64,000 bases of DNA from Ignavibacteriota bacterium (GTDB lineage Bacteria > Bacteroidota > Ignavibacteria > Ignavibacteriales > Ignavibacteriaceae): contig CP053447.1 of assembly GCA_013285425.1 (NCBI GenBank), positions 188,954 to 252,953 on the forward strand, written 5' to 3'. The stretch's first letter is position 1. Every line of letters starts with the position of its first letter. Below the pieces are notes generated by a model, which was not told the origin of the DNA, made no database searches, and saw nothing but the letters and a program-made list of their open reading frames with translations. A program made the translations under genes and the position numbers. Positions 9,325-18,761 of this stretch are shown piece by piece.

Positions 9325-11838
9325 ATGTTACGATTAAATTTTTTAAATAGATATTTTAATGGAGCGAACTTGAAAATAATATTGATAATAACATTTATAT
9401 TTATTCTTTCCTCCTTTAATACATACCCGCAATGGTATTTACAAAATCCTTATCCTACGGCTAATTCACTTAACGCTGTTAAACTTATCTCTGAAGATGT
9501 TGGTTGGGCTGTAGGTAATGCTGGTGCAATTCTTAAAACTAGCGATGGTGGTACTACCTGGGAATACCAAGCAAGCGGAATAAATTCTGAGCTAACAGAT
9601 GTAAGCTTTATTAACCCAAATATTGGATGGACTATCGGGGCAAATGGTATAATTCTGAAAACCACCAACGGCGGAACAACGTGGAATTTGCAGACAAGTG
9701 GAGTATCACATTATCTGAATAGCGTATCTTTTGCTGATGCTAATCACGGTATTGTTGTTGGACAAAATGGACCGAATGGAATAATTCTAAGAACAACCAA
9801 CGGCGGCACTAACTGGACTGAAGTAACAGGAATCACAACAAATGAATTGGTAGGAGTTTTCTTTCCAGATACCAGTAATGGTACTGCCGTAGGTAAAGGT
9901 GGTACTATTTTAAGAACTTCCAATGGTGGAATAAACTGGACCGCCCAATCAAGCGGAACAACACAATTATTAACGAGTGTTTTCTTCACTAATAAGGATA
10001 CAGGCACAGCCGTTGGCTGGGCGTCAACTGTTCTTCGAACCACTAACGGTGGTACAAGCTGGGCTCAGGATTCATTATCAATAGATGCTTATTTTGAGGA
10101 TGTTTACTTTACAGACGCAAATCATGGTGTGGCAGTTGGCTGGGGTGGAGTTATCGTACGAACCACCAACGGCGGTACAAGCTGGCTTGAACCCTCACAT
10201 TTAACAAAAACGTTAACCGGTGTCTGTTTTGGTAATTCACAAATTGGAATTGCTGTTGGGATTTTTGGATCAGTTATGAAAACAACAGACGCAGGTGTAA
10301 CATGGAATGCAAAATCAAGTGGTGTCCAGGCAAATCTTTATAGTGTATTCTTTACTGCTAAAGATACCGGGACTGCTGTTGGAAATGCCGGAAGAATTCT
10401 CCATACTACAAATGGCGGATCAGACTGGACAATTGAAATAATCCCAATGGGAAGAGAATATGGATTCAAGAGTGTTCATTTTCCAAAAGGAAATAAATTT
10501 AAAGGAATAGCGGTTGGTGAAACAGGAGTTGTTTGTAAAACTACTAACGGTGGAACTATCTGGGACACATCAACAGTCGGCAGAAAAAATTTAAACAGTG
10601 TTTTTCTTACTGATACAAGTAATGCGATAGTTGTTGGTGATACAGGGACTATACTAAAAACTACTAACGGTGGAGCAACCTGGACTACACAAACAAGCGG
10701 AACAACAAATAATTTGTTAAGCGTTTTTCTAACTGATGATACTACCGGGATAGCTGTAGGTAACACAGGAACAATCTTAAGAACGACTGATGGTGGAACA
10801 TCCTGGACTACGCAGACGAGCGGGACAATAAATAATTTAACTTGTGTTTACTTCTCAGATAAAAACAACGGAACTACAGTAGGCGATAATGGTACTATTA
10901 TCAAAACTACTAACGGTGGAATAAACTGGACTACCCAAACAAATGAAATATCACGCCATTTAAAAGGTGTTTTCTTCACTGATGCAAATAATGGAACCGT
11001 TGTTGGTGAAATGGGCTCAATTTTCAGAACCACAGATAATGGTGCAAATTGGGCTCTGGAAGAAACTAATACATTTAACCTTTTATCCGGTGTCTTTTTT
11101 ACAGATGCAAATAACGGAACTGTGGTCGGTGACGGCGGTTTAATTTTGAGAACTTCAGGAACATCACCGGATTTTGTTATTGCAAATTTAAAAGTATATT
11201 TGGAAGGACCTTATAATGGTAGTGGAGGCATGACAACTACACTTAATACAAATAATCTCATACCAAAAAATTCTGATTCTGCATATTCTGCAGTGGTTTA
11301 TGATTATACGCCTGTCACTGTTTCTTCCATTCCTGACTCAGTTGTTGATTGGGTACTTGTCGAATTAAGAACTGGCACAGCCTCCAGTACTAAAGTGGCT
11401 GAACGTGCTGCTTTCTTAAAAAGCAACGGAGCCATTGTTGATACTAATGGAACCAGTCCAGTAAAGTTTTCAGGTTTAAGTGTCGGAAATTACTATGTTG
11501 TTATTAGACACCGAAACCATCTGGCAATTATGACTGCAACTACAATTCCTTTGAGCAGCAGTTCTTATTTATATAATTTTACAACAGCTCAATCACGGGC
11601 TTATGGTTCAAATGCAATGAGAGATTTAGGGGGGAGTATTTTTGGTATGGTTGCTGGTGATATTGATGGAGACGGAAATGTGGATTATTCTAATGATTTA
11701 CTTAATAGATGGTTACCATCATTTGGATATCATGGATATTTTTCAGAAGATTTAAATTTAAATACAGATGTAGATTACACGGAAGATTTATTGAACAATT
11801 GGTTGCCAAATTTTGGTTATGCAACCCAAGTTCCATAA
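9325..11838 (+). CDS. Secreted Ycf48/Asp-box repeat protein with dockerin-like C-terminus
   Basis: 837 residues. An N-terminal segment with a hydrophobic signal (roughly residues 16-35, ending FNTYPQW) leads into about 13 Asp-box units (for example RTTNGGTSW) that form a propeller-like array to about residue 610. The next 160 residues (from LKVYLEGPYNG to VVIRHRNHLAIM) are a beta-rich module shared with the deacetylase gene at 13195 and known from Bacteroidota surface proteins. The last 55 residues carry two calcium-loop repeats, DIDGDGNVDYSND and DLNLNTDVDYTED, each followed by LLN.WLP.FG, which is the duplicated layout of a dockerin. The protein ends in QVP and has no T9SS tail, unlike its upstream paralogue. 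The cohesin-like gene follows 34 bp downstream, suggesting an operon and a possible partner. It may reach the surface by docking rather than by its own tail. Confidence 0.8.
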   Translation: MLRLNFLNRYFNGANLKIILIITFIFILSSFNTYPQWYLQNPYPTANSLNAVKLISEDVGWAVGNAGAILKTSDGGTTWEYQASGINSELTDVSFINPNIGWTIGANGIILKTTNGGTTWNLQTSGVSHYLNSVSFADANHGIVVGQNGPNGIILRTTNGGTNWTEVTGITTNELVGVFFPDTSNGTAVGKGGTILRTSNGGINWTAQSSGTTQLLTSVFFTNKDTGTAVGWASTVLRTTNGGTSWAQDSLSIDAYFEDVYFTDANHGVAVGWGGVIVRTTNGGTSWLEPSHLTKTLTGVCFGNSQIGIAVGIFGSVMKTTDAGVTWNAKSSGVQANLYSVFFTAKDTGTAVGNAGRILHTTNGGSDWTIEIIPMGREYGFKSVHFPKGNKFKGIAVGETGVVCKTTNGGTIWDTSTVGRKNLNSVFLTDTSNAIVVGDTGTILKTTNGGATWTTQTSGTTNNLLSVFLTDDTTGIAVGNTGTILRTTDGGTSWTTQTSGTINNLTCVYFSDKNNGTTVGDNGTIIKTTNGGINWTTQTNEISRHLKGVFFTDANNGTVVGEMGSIFRTTDNGANWALEETNTFNLLSGVFFTDANNGTVVGDGGLILRTSGTSPDFVIANLKVYLEGPYNGSGGMTTTLNTNNLIPKNSDSAYSAVVYDYTPVTVSSIPDSVVDWVLVELRTGTASSTKVAERAAFLKSNGAIVDTNGTSPVKFSGLSVGNYYVVIRHRNHLAIMTATTIPLSSSSYLYNFTTAQSRAYGSNAMRDLGGSIFGMVAGDIDGDGNVDYSNDLLNRWLPSFGYHGYFSEDLNLNTDVDYTEDLLNNWLPNFGYATQVP

Positions 11839-11872
11839 AAGTAAATGATATATTTATTATCATTCATAATTA

Positions 11873-12988
11873 ATGCTTGAAAGGTTTAGTAGTTATATGA
11901 AAAGATCATTTATTTTTTTGATGATTATTATTTTATATACTCCAGTTTATTTCTGTCAAACTGTAGACGGACAATTTATAACTAACATTAGTCCCCCTAC
12001 ATATTCAGTGACAATTGCAGTAAACTTGCAAAGCGGCACAGGTACTGCTGGAGTAGTTGAAGTTGATTTTACTTTTAATACAAATGCTTTAAGTATTCCA
12101 ATAACACCTGTAAAGGATACAGACTACATTCTATATGGTGATTTTAACACTTATTCAGGACATATTTTTCATTCAAGACCGTCTGCCAATACCGTAAGAA
12201 TTTATATTCTAACTATGGGTTCACCATTGCCAGTGCCAATCTCAACAACACCAACTAATATAGTGACATTTTATTTTACAATAACCGACACACTTGGCAA
12301 TTCTAATCTAATCTGGACAAAAACTAATATAGCGCCTTCGTTTTTATCATTACCGTATACTAAAGGTAATTGGTATAATTTGAACGAACAATCACTTCCT
12401 GTCGAACTTTCATCATTCACAGCAAAATTCAATGAAAAGACAATTAAGTTAAACTGGCTTACAAAAACAGAAGTGAATAACTACGGCTTTAATGTTGAAA
12501 GAAGAATAAACGAAGGAGAATGGAACACACTTGGATTTGTTGAAGGACACGGTAATTCAAACTTACCAAAACAATACAGCTATACAGACAATGATCTGTT
12601 TTCAGGAGGAAGCAAGTTTCAATACAGGTTAAAGCAGATAGACACGGATGGGAAGTTTGAATATTCAGATGTAGTTGAGGTAGAAATAGTACCGGAAAAA
12701 TTTGAGTTATCACAGAATTATCCGAATCCGTTTAACCCAAGTACAACCATCAGGTTCTCCATCCCTAAAGAAACACGATTAAAAATAAATATTTACAATA
12801 TGCTTGGTGAATTGGTAGAAACAATTGCTGATGGAACTTACGAAGCCGGTTATCATAAAGTAACATTTTCCGCCATAGGCGGATCCGCCTCCGGCGGAAA
12901 TGCTTTTTCTCTGCCAAGCGGTGCATACATTTATAGATTCGAAAGTCCGGATTTTGTCCAGGTAAGAAAAATGATCTTAATAAAGTAA
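11873..12988 (+). CDS. Cohesin-like domain protein with T9SS sorting domain
   Basis: 371 residues. A signal peptide is cleaved near VYFCQTVDGQ; an in-frame internal ATG at 11897 (MKRSFIFLMI) is an equally good or better start. Residues about 30-160 form a beta-sandwich-like domain with the pattern SVTIAVNLQ...VVEVDFTFNTNALSI...VTFYFTI, similar in layout to cohesin domains. After it come VELSSFTAKFNE...YGFNVERR and the T9SS tail QNYPNPFNPSTTIRFS ending in RKMILIK. The preceding gene ends in a dockerin-like module 34 bp upstream, so the pair could be receptor and ligand, with the T9SS tail anchoring the receptor on the surface. The cohesin assignment is by pattern only. The tail has an in-frame palindromic insertion at 12867-12900 that the tail of the beta-helix gene ending at 18415 lacks. 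Confidence 0.68.
   Translation: MLERFSSYMKRSFIFLMIIILYTPVYFCQTVDGQFITNISPPTYSVTIAVNLQSGTGTAGVVEVDFTFNTNALSIPITPVKDTDYILYGDFNTYSGHIFHSRPSANTVRIYILTMGSPLPVPISTTPTNIVTFYFTITDTLGNSNLIWTKTNIAPSFLSLPYTKGNWYNLNEQSLPVELSSFTAKFNEKTIKLNWLTKTEVNNYGFNVERRINEGEWNTLGFVEGHGNSNLPKQYSYTDNDLFSGGSKFQYRLKQIDTDGKFEYSDVVEVEIVPEKFELSQNYPNPFNPSTTIRFSIPKETRLKINIYNMLGELVETIADGTYEAGYHKVTFSAIGGSASGGNAFSLPSGAYIYRFESPDFVQVRKMILIK
12867..12900. repeat. 34-bp palindromic element inserted in frame in a T9SS tail
   Basis: Outer arms TTTCCGCC (12867) and GGCGGAAA (ending 12900) flank an inner palindrome AGGCGGATCCGCCT centred on GGATCC. It is much more GC-rich than its surroundings. In the protein it adds roughly IGGSASGGNAF just before the LPSG motif, where the sister gene ending at 18415 reads straight through. 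Part of the same motif (GCCGTAGGCGGACTGCC) lies at the equivalent place near 15784. Confidence 0.7.
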
Positions 12989-13194
12989 TATTTTTTACTT
13001 ATTGTATGGCAACTATAAATAAGTTGATTAGTTCTGCTTAATGAGGTGAACGAGTTTACTCCTTTAGAGTTAATTGTGTTGTTAGCTTTACTGTTTCGCT
13101 TCCACCCCAATAATTATTAAAAGTGTTCAAAGCCTGGCAAATGTGTATTTTAAGTTTTCAATGTTCTATTTTCAATATTCAAAAGAAGGATTTA

Positions 13195-15012
13195 ATGAAA
13201 CAAAAAATAATTTTTGTTATGTTGTTGTTGAGTTTTAATTATTCAAATGCACAGTATGGACCGGTAGTTTCTTTTACTTACGATGATGGATTTGGTGATT
13301 GGTATGATATCGGTTTTCCTATCTTCAAAGAGTACGGGTTTCCAGCGGTTCTTTATATAAATGGAACTAATCCCTGGGTTTCAGGGAACGTTGATAAATT
13401 ACTCGAGATGCAGGCAGCTGGTTGGGAGATAAGCAATCATACCTATAACCATACTTCAGGAATTACTGAATCCAATGTCAGCCTTATGAAGACCTGGCTC
13501 GATGCTAATGGATTTCCAAATTCTGGATTTGCGGCGCCAAATAATGATTGGAATCATAGTTTGGTTAATATTGTAAAAAAATATAGTTCGTATTATTCCA
13601 CAGCTACAGAATTACCAGGGATATCTGAACCTTTTGATTTATACTTTACACAACGGATTAACCTGACAAACAGAGATAACATTGCAACTATGAGAGCATA
13701 CTTAGACGACGCAGTAGCAAATAAAAAGTGGATAGTTTTTCTTGCACATGAATTTGGAGGTACCTATGGAGATGGAAGTACCTGGTTCCAAAGTGATTCG
13801 CTTTTGAGGCTTGTACTTGATGCAATAGTTGAGCGGGGAATTCCGGTTAAAACAGTAAGGGAAGTAATTAATGATCAATTTCCGCCAGGTTGTGTTATTG
13901 AGTGTTCGAGAGATACAATGCAGTCTCCGGTACTTACATCACTTGAACAACAAGGAACAGGAGAGCCACTACCTTTAAACAGTGCTGTCTGGAATGAATA
14001 CTGGCATAATACTTCCTGGACGGGGCCTCGCTACTTAGGCTCACCTGTTGTTTATTGTCACACTTCAAATGATTCATTACCTGTAATGAAGTTTTTCCGT
14101 AATATCCCGAATGGTGAATACGAGGTGAAAGCTTCAATTATTGAGAGAGATCCTGGCAGAACGTATAAAGTGTATTATTCATTTGATTCCACCAATGTGT
14201 CGCAATACAATGTTGAAGTAACTAAAAATAGTGAGGTTTCTTTAGGTACTGTCACAGTGACTAACGGGAAGTTTGCTCTTTACACACAGAAAGCAGATGC
14301 AATATCAGGCGGTGATGGATATGTTGGATGGGCATTTATAAAATTAATTGCTAAACCATTATTGCTCAGCTTGAAAGTATTTCTTGAAGGATCTTATAAT
14401 GGCAGTGTGGCTATGACAACTACTCTTAAAACACAAGGATTATTACCTAAGTATCAACCATATAAATTTACTCCCTGGAATTATTTGGGGACTGAAGCAA
14501 CTGCATCTTTTCCAGCGAATGCAGTTGATTGGGTAATGATAGAATTAAGAAGTGATTTAAATAATATTGTAAGCAGACGAGCCGGATTTTTGTTAAGTGA
14601 TGGCAGTGTTGTTGATATTGACGGATCCAGTCCGTTAGCTTTTAAAGGTTTAAATCCTGGGAATTACTATGTGGTTGTCAGACACCGAAACCATCTGGCT
14701 ATAATGTCTGCATCAGCAATATCATTAAGCAGTAGCCCGACATTTTATGATTTTACAACGGCTCAGACACAAGCGTATGGAACTAATCCAATGAAAGATT
14801 TAGGCGGAGGGATTTATGGTATGATTGGAGGCGATATGGATGGAGACGGTAATGTAGATTATTCAAATGATTTATTAACTAAATGGTTACCATCATTTGG
14901 TTTTCATGGATATTTTTCAACAGATACGAATCTAAATTCAGATGTAGACTATTCTGAAGATGTGTTGATCGACTGGTTACCAAATTTTGGATTTTCCACA
15001 CAAGTACCATAA
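13195..15012 (+). CDS. Secreted NodB-family polysaccharide deacetylase with dockerin-like C-terminus
   Basis: The ATG at 13195 is chosen over the upstream GTG at 13123 because it has a good AAGAAGGA ribosome site and begins a clear signal peptide (MKQKIIFVMLLLSFNYSNAQ). Residues about 25-235 are a NodB deacetylase: TYDDGFGDW (metal-binding aspartates), NHTYNHTSG (the HxxxH pair) and a GFAAPNNDW segment. A middle beta-rich region (about 245-395) may be a carbohydrate-binding domain. Then come the same LKVFLEGSYNG...RHRNHLAIM module as in the gene at 9325 and a dockerin-like end with DMDGDGNVDYSND and DTNLNSDVDYSED, finishing in QVP. It would deacetylate an extracellular amino-sugar polymer. 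A cohesin-like gene follows 64 bp downstream, repeating the arrangement seen at 9325/11873. Confidence 0.85.
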   Translation: MKQKIIFVMLLLSFNYSNAQYGPVVSFTYDDGFGDWYDIGFPIFKEYGFPAVLYINGTNPWVSGNVDKLLEMQAAGWEISNHTYNHTSGITESNVSLMKTWLDANGFPNSGFAAPNNDWNHSLVNIVKKYSSYYSTATELPGISEPFDLYFTQRINLTNRDNIATMRAYLDDAVANKKWIVFLAHEFGGTYGDGSTWFQSDSLLRLVLDAIVERGIPVKTVREVINDQFPPGCVIECSRDTMQSPVLTSLEQQGTGEPLPLNSAVWNEYWHNTSWTGPRYLGSPVVYCHTSNDSLPVMKFFRNIPNGEYEVKASIIERDPGRTYKVYYSFDSTNVSQYNVEVTKNSEVSLGTVTVTNGKFALYTQKADAISGGDGYVGWAFIKLIAKPLLLSLKVFLEGSYNGSVAMTTTLKTQGLLPKYQPYKFTPWNYLGTEATASFPANAVDWVMIELRSDLNNIVSRRAGFLLSDGSVVDIDGSSPLAFKGLNPGNYYVVVRHRNHLAIMSASAISLSSSPTFYDFTTAQTQAYGTNPMKDLGGGIYGMIGGDMDGDGNVDYSNDLLTKWLPSFGFHGYFSTDTNLNSDVDYSEDVLIDWLPNFGFSTQVP

Positions 15013-15076
15013 AGCTCATTAACGAAGCCAGTTAAAGAATAAAAATATTAATAAAGCAAAAAATATAATTGTTAAA

Positions 15077-15875
15077 TTGCTGAAAGGTTTATTAATTGCA
15101 CTCTTATTTTTCTCATCTGCACTTAATTGTCAATCAATTAATGGACAACTCATTACCGATATTAATCCTCCGGTTTACTCAGTCACAATTGCAATAAACT
15201 TGCAGGATTCTATAGGAACGGCAAGAGTGCTGCAGATAGAATTCACATATGATTCGAAAGCACTGGATTTCCCGGTCTCACCAATAAAAAATGTAGATTA
15301 TTTATTACACGGTGATTTTGAATTATATACAACTCAGAATGTGACTAAACCAAACGATAATACTATCAGAATTAGCCTTCTAGCTTTGGGAACACCTCCG
15401 CCTGTACTAATAGATACCTCTCTAACAATGATAATAACTTTATATTTGACAATAACTAATCCTAAAATTATTCAGTTTGGTTTGGACTCAAACAAATGTT
15501 TCTCCTGGATTCTTACAACAAAACTATCAGGTCGGTAATTGGCCAAATTTAAATGAACCATTATCTAATGTTACTGGTTTGAATAATAATACTGAATCGA
15601 TTGATTATTTCTTATTTCAGAATTATCCTAACCCGTTTAACCCAGCCACAAAGATAAGGTTTTCACTTCCAAAGGAAACGCGGTTAAAAATAAATATTTA
15701 TATTATGCTCGGTGAATTGGTAGAGACAATTGCTGAAGGCACTTACGAAGTCGGTTATCATAAAGTAGCGTTCAATGCTACTTCTGCCGTAGGCGGACTG
15801 CCAAGCGGTTTGTATATCTATAGAATTGAAAGTAGTGAATATGTGCAGACCAGCAAAATGTTACTATTGAAATAG
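15077..15875 (+). pseudogene. Second cohesin-like/T9SS gene, split by a one-base frameshift
   Basis: It starts at TTG 15077 with a signal peptide (LLIALLFFSSALNCQ) and then the same domain as the gene at 11873 (INGQLITDINPPVYSVTIAI). The first frame runs off at 15538. The matching continuation (VWTQTNVSPGF...GNWPNLNE) is in another frame, ending with a T9SS tail QNYPNPFNPATKIRFS and SKMLLLK at 15875. Removing one A from the run at 15464-15467 joins the two halves as NPKLFSLVWTQTN, matching the sister protein. This could be a real mutation or a homopolymer read error; if the latter, the gene encodes about 265 residues. It lacks the VELSSF-type module between domain and tail that its sister has. 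It follows the dockerin-like deacetylase gene by 64 bp. Confidence 0.7.
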
Positions 15876-16197
15876 TGCCAAATGTCCTCTCAGATGATTA
15901 AATTTAACAAAAATCTGAGGGAAAAAATGGAGCTGATAAGAATAGAAATAAAGTAAAGAGAAATTAAAACTCGAAAGTGAATTTAGCACTAATTATTTTA
16001 CAGACTCAATAGATTTGAAATCTCATTTCATGGTTGCTCTTACCATCTATAAGAATATACTTTCTTATAGATTGGAAAAATGGACTTCTAAGCTGATTTT
16101 GTACCCTTCTTGTAAAGCCCTCACCAATCGATTATTTACTTAAAAATTCCGTTCTAAACTAGACGATCAATACTTCACAATGGATAATCTTGCTAGT
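15876..16197. other. Non-coding stretch
   Basis: AT-rich, with stops in all frames. A short imperfect repeat of TATAAGAATATA/TTCTTATAGATT around 16050-16070 could form a hairpin. No gene or clear terminator seen. Confidence 0.45.
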
Positions 16198-17842
16198 TAG
16201 AATCATGGTAAAAATTACAGGATTAACGATTTTACCGATCGTCTCATTTTAAGTGTACTAAAAAAATAATGTTTCATAACGGCACAAGATTTGTCTTGCT
16301 ACTATAACAAAAACATAAGAGAAATATGATGAAAGTTCAAGGATTTTTAATAAACTATAGAATAGGTAGATTGTCATTTACATTGTTTAGTTTTCTATTA
16401 TTATCATTCCCGCTAATTGCTGCAGATTGGTATGTGGATAAAGCAGTATCTTCAAGTGGAAATGGACAAAGCTGGGCTACTGCGCGGAAGAATTTTCCCA
16501 TATCAATTGGAGTTTAGTTCAGCCTGGTGATATAATAAATATTTCAGGTGGAACCGATTCAATGATTTATTACGAAACTTTGAGTATTAACGATGCAGGG
16601 ACAACCAATAATTATATAACCATAAGAGGTGCAATAGATATTGGACACAATGGCAAAGTAATTATTGATGGTCAAAACACAAGAAGTAATTGTATAGTAA
16701 TTGAGCAAGGATGTGGGAGCCTAGTTAGGGATTGGATATATGTTAAGAATTTATATTTAAGAAGGGCTGCTGCTGAAGCATTTTATATTCATTGTAATGT
16801 AAACAACGTAGTAATTGATAGTCTTGATATAAGAGAGAATGGATTAGAAGGCATAAAAATAATCGGTAATGATGATTACTATTTAACAGAAAATGGTATT
16901 TGCGCTGAAAACATAGAAATTAAAAACTGTACAATAATAAGTAAATCAAATAATCTTTATCACGAAGATAACTGTGTCTATGTACAGATGGCAGCAGGAT
17001 TAAACATACACCATAATTATATCCATCAGCGAAATAAACAGATAGGTGTTCCTCCAGGTCAGCACGAACACGTTGACCCATTACAAACTCACGTGATCAG
17101 AGATGTTAAAATCTGGAATAATGTATTTATAATAGATTCTTCTGTCTTAGGACACGGTATGATATTAGGTATTCAATCAAGGCCTGGACGACGTGATACA
17201 GTTATTATTTATAACAACTACATTTATGCAGGTGGTCATTTGAATCCAGGTGGTAATCCTTACATCAATGGATTCGTATTAAGATGGTATGGATATGTAA
17301 ACAGTGTTTATCCTCCGACTTATGTAATAAACAATACTGTTGTTACTTCCAATGGTGGAGAAAACACTATTCTTCAAGAGTATGCAGGAAAGTTTTATAA
17401 CAACATCATTTGTCAGCTAGGGACTAACGGACAAAATCCAGCCAATTATGGTGGCACTCCTTTGGAAACTTTTGCATCATCTTGGAATATGGACAAAACT
17501 TATGTGGATAGTGTTCGTAGTAATTTAATGTGGAGGCAATGGACGAACGATATGAGTTTTGGCGGTAACCGATGGGTAGGTAGTGGAGGCTCACCGACTG
17601 GGATAATCAATGGTGGTTGGAATGTATGGACTAATAGCAATTGGGGTGGGACAGGAATAAATGCAGATCCATTATTTGTTAACAATGTAAGGGAAAGATA
17701 TGGATATGTTATAGCTTCAAATTCTCCTGCAAGAAATGCAGGTGAAGACTTACAAGCTTTTATAGAGAGCAAAGGTTTACCTTGGGCTGATATAGAAGGT
17801 AAACCAAGAAACAATACCCCTGATATTGGTGCTTTTGAATAT
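16198..17842 (+). repeat. Direct repeat copy 1 (1645 bp, beta-helix passenger with its leader)
   Basis: Near-identical to 18762-20408. The repeat starts 128 bp before the ATG, so promoter and leader are included; just inside its left end is a GGTAAAAAT/ATTTTACC hairpin. It ends at the codon pair for EY of the passenger's last motif (GAFEY). Differences seen: GCGCGG against GCCTGG near 16483, one T fewer in the run at 16493, TGTAC against ACATATA near 16928, and TATGTACAG against TATGACAG near 16980, plus a few changes in the leader near 16272. Confidence 0.95.
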
Positions 17843-18415
17843 GAAAATCAAATTCCAGTTGAGTTTACATCTTTTTCAGCTACATATTACTCAGATAAAG
17901 TAACACTTGAATGGATGACAGCAACTGAAATAAATAATCATGGTTTCAAAATTCAAAGAAAACTAGGAGACTCCGAATGGAAAGAGATTGGTTTTGTTGA
18001 AGGAAGAGGGACAATAACAGAGCAAACTGAATATTCTTACATTGATGATATCATCTCAATTCAGACATCTGTTCTTGCGTACAGATTAATGCAAATTGAT
18101 TTGGATGGAAGCTTTGAATATTCAGATGTAGTTGAGGTAGAAATATTACCGGCAAAATTTGATTTATCACAGAATTACCCAAATCCGTTTAACCCAAGTA
18201 CAACCATCAGATTCTCTCTGCCTAAAGAAACACGGTTAAAAATAAATATTTATAATATGCTCGGTGAATTGATAGAAACTATTGCTGAAGGCACTTACGA
18301 AGCTGGATACCATAAAGTAACATTTGATGCTTTATCATTACCAAGTGGGGTATACATTTATAGATTCGAAAGTGATTCATTCGTTCAAGTTAAGAAAATG
18401 ATTCTCCTTCGCTAA
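16326..18415 (+). pseudogene. Parallel beta-helix protein with T9SS tail (copy 1), frameshifted
   Basis: The signal peptide (FTLFSFLLLSFPLIAA) and the mature start DWYVDKAVSSSGNGQSWATA are followed by a frameshift: the T-run at 16493-16496 is one base shorter than in copy 2, and the frame resumes from 16562 or earlier. The passenger has right-handed beta-helix features (many NN and NNxI turns, IRDVKIWNNVFI, YNNYIYAGG) and the ending DIEGKPRNN.PDIGAFEY typical of choice-of-anchor/DUF1565-like proteins. From 17843 it carries VEFTSFSATYYSD...HGFKIQRK and the tail QNYPNPFNPSTTIRFS to KKMILLR. If the lost T is a read error it encodes about 696 residues. A polysaccharide-binding or -cleaving surface protein is plausible but unproven. 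A terminator follows at 18465. Confidence 0.8.
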
Positions 18416-18464
18416 ATTTATTAATTCTGACATAGTTGTAATGGTCAATATGATTGAATTACTA

Positions 18465-18496
18465 AAGCCTCACAGATATTGTGAGGTTTTATTTTT
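18465..18496 (+). terminator. Rho-independent terminator after beta-helix copy 1
   Basis: AAAGCCTCAC (18465-18474) pairs with GTGAGGTTTT (18481-18490), one G-U pair, with a T-rich tail to 18496. It separates copy 1 from the leader of copy 2. Confidence 0.8.
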
Positions 18497-18569
18497 AACG
18501 AAATCATGATTGAATTAACTGACAGAAAAGAATCAAGTAAGAATTATATTACTTTGTTTACCTCGACTT

Positions 18570-18599
18570 ACTTAAAATTCTATTTTACGCTGAACCAAT
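18570..18599 (+). repeat. 30-bp imperfect repeat (copy a)
   Basis: ACTTAAAATTCTATTTTACG and the following CTGAACCAAT match 22748-22777 at about 26 of 30 positions. It lies in the non-coding stretch between the terminator and repeat copy 2. Its nature is unknown; an eroded IS end is possible. Confidence 0.45.
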
Positions 18600-18761
18600 G
18601 TAAAAAAATATTGAGCTAGTATTGACATAATAAATTTATATTATTCGGGTAAGATCAAAATGTCATTTTAATATTTGTTACTTTTTAAGTATTTTAGCTA
18701 TCATTGAACGAAAGATTATCTCAGGTCTCATTTCACTTTCGTAAAATTATTTCACTATTTG

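Noticed and set aside
9450..11033. Several long minus-strand frames inside the Asp-box gene
   Set aside because: They are antisense products of the repeated ACTACCAACGGTGG-type units; the plus-strand frame has signal peptide and domains.
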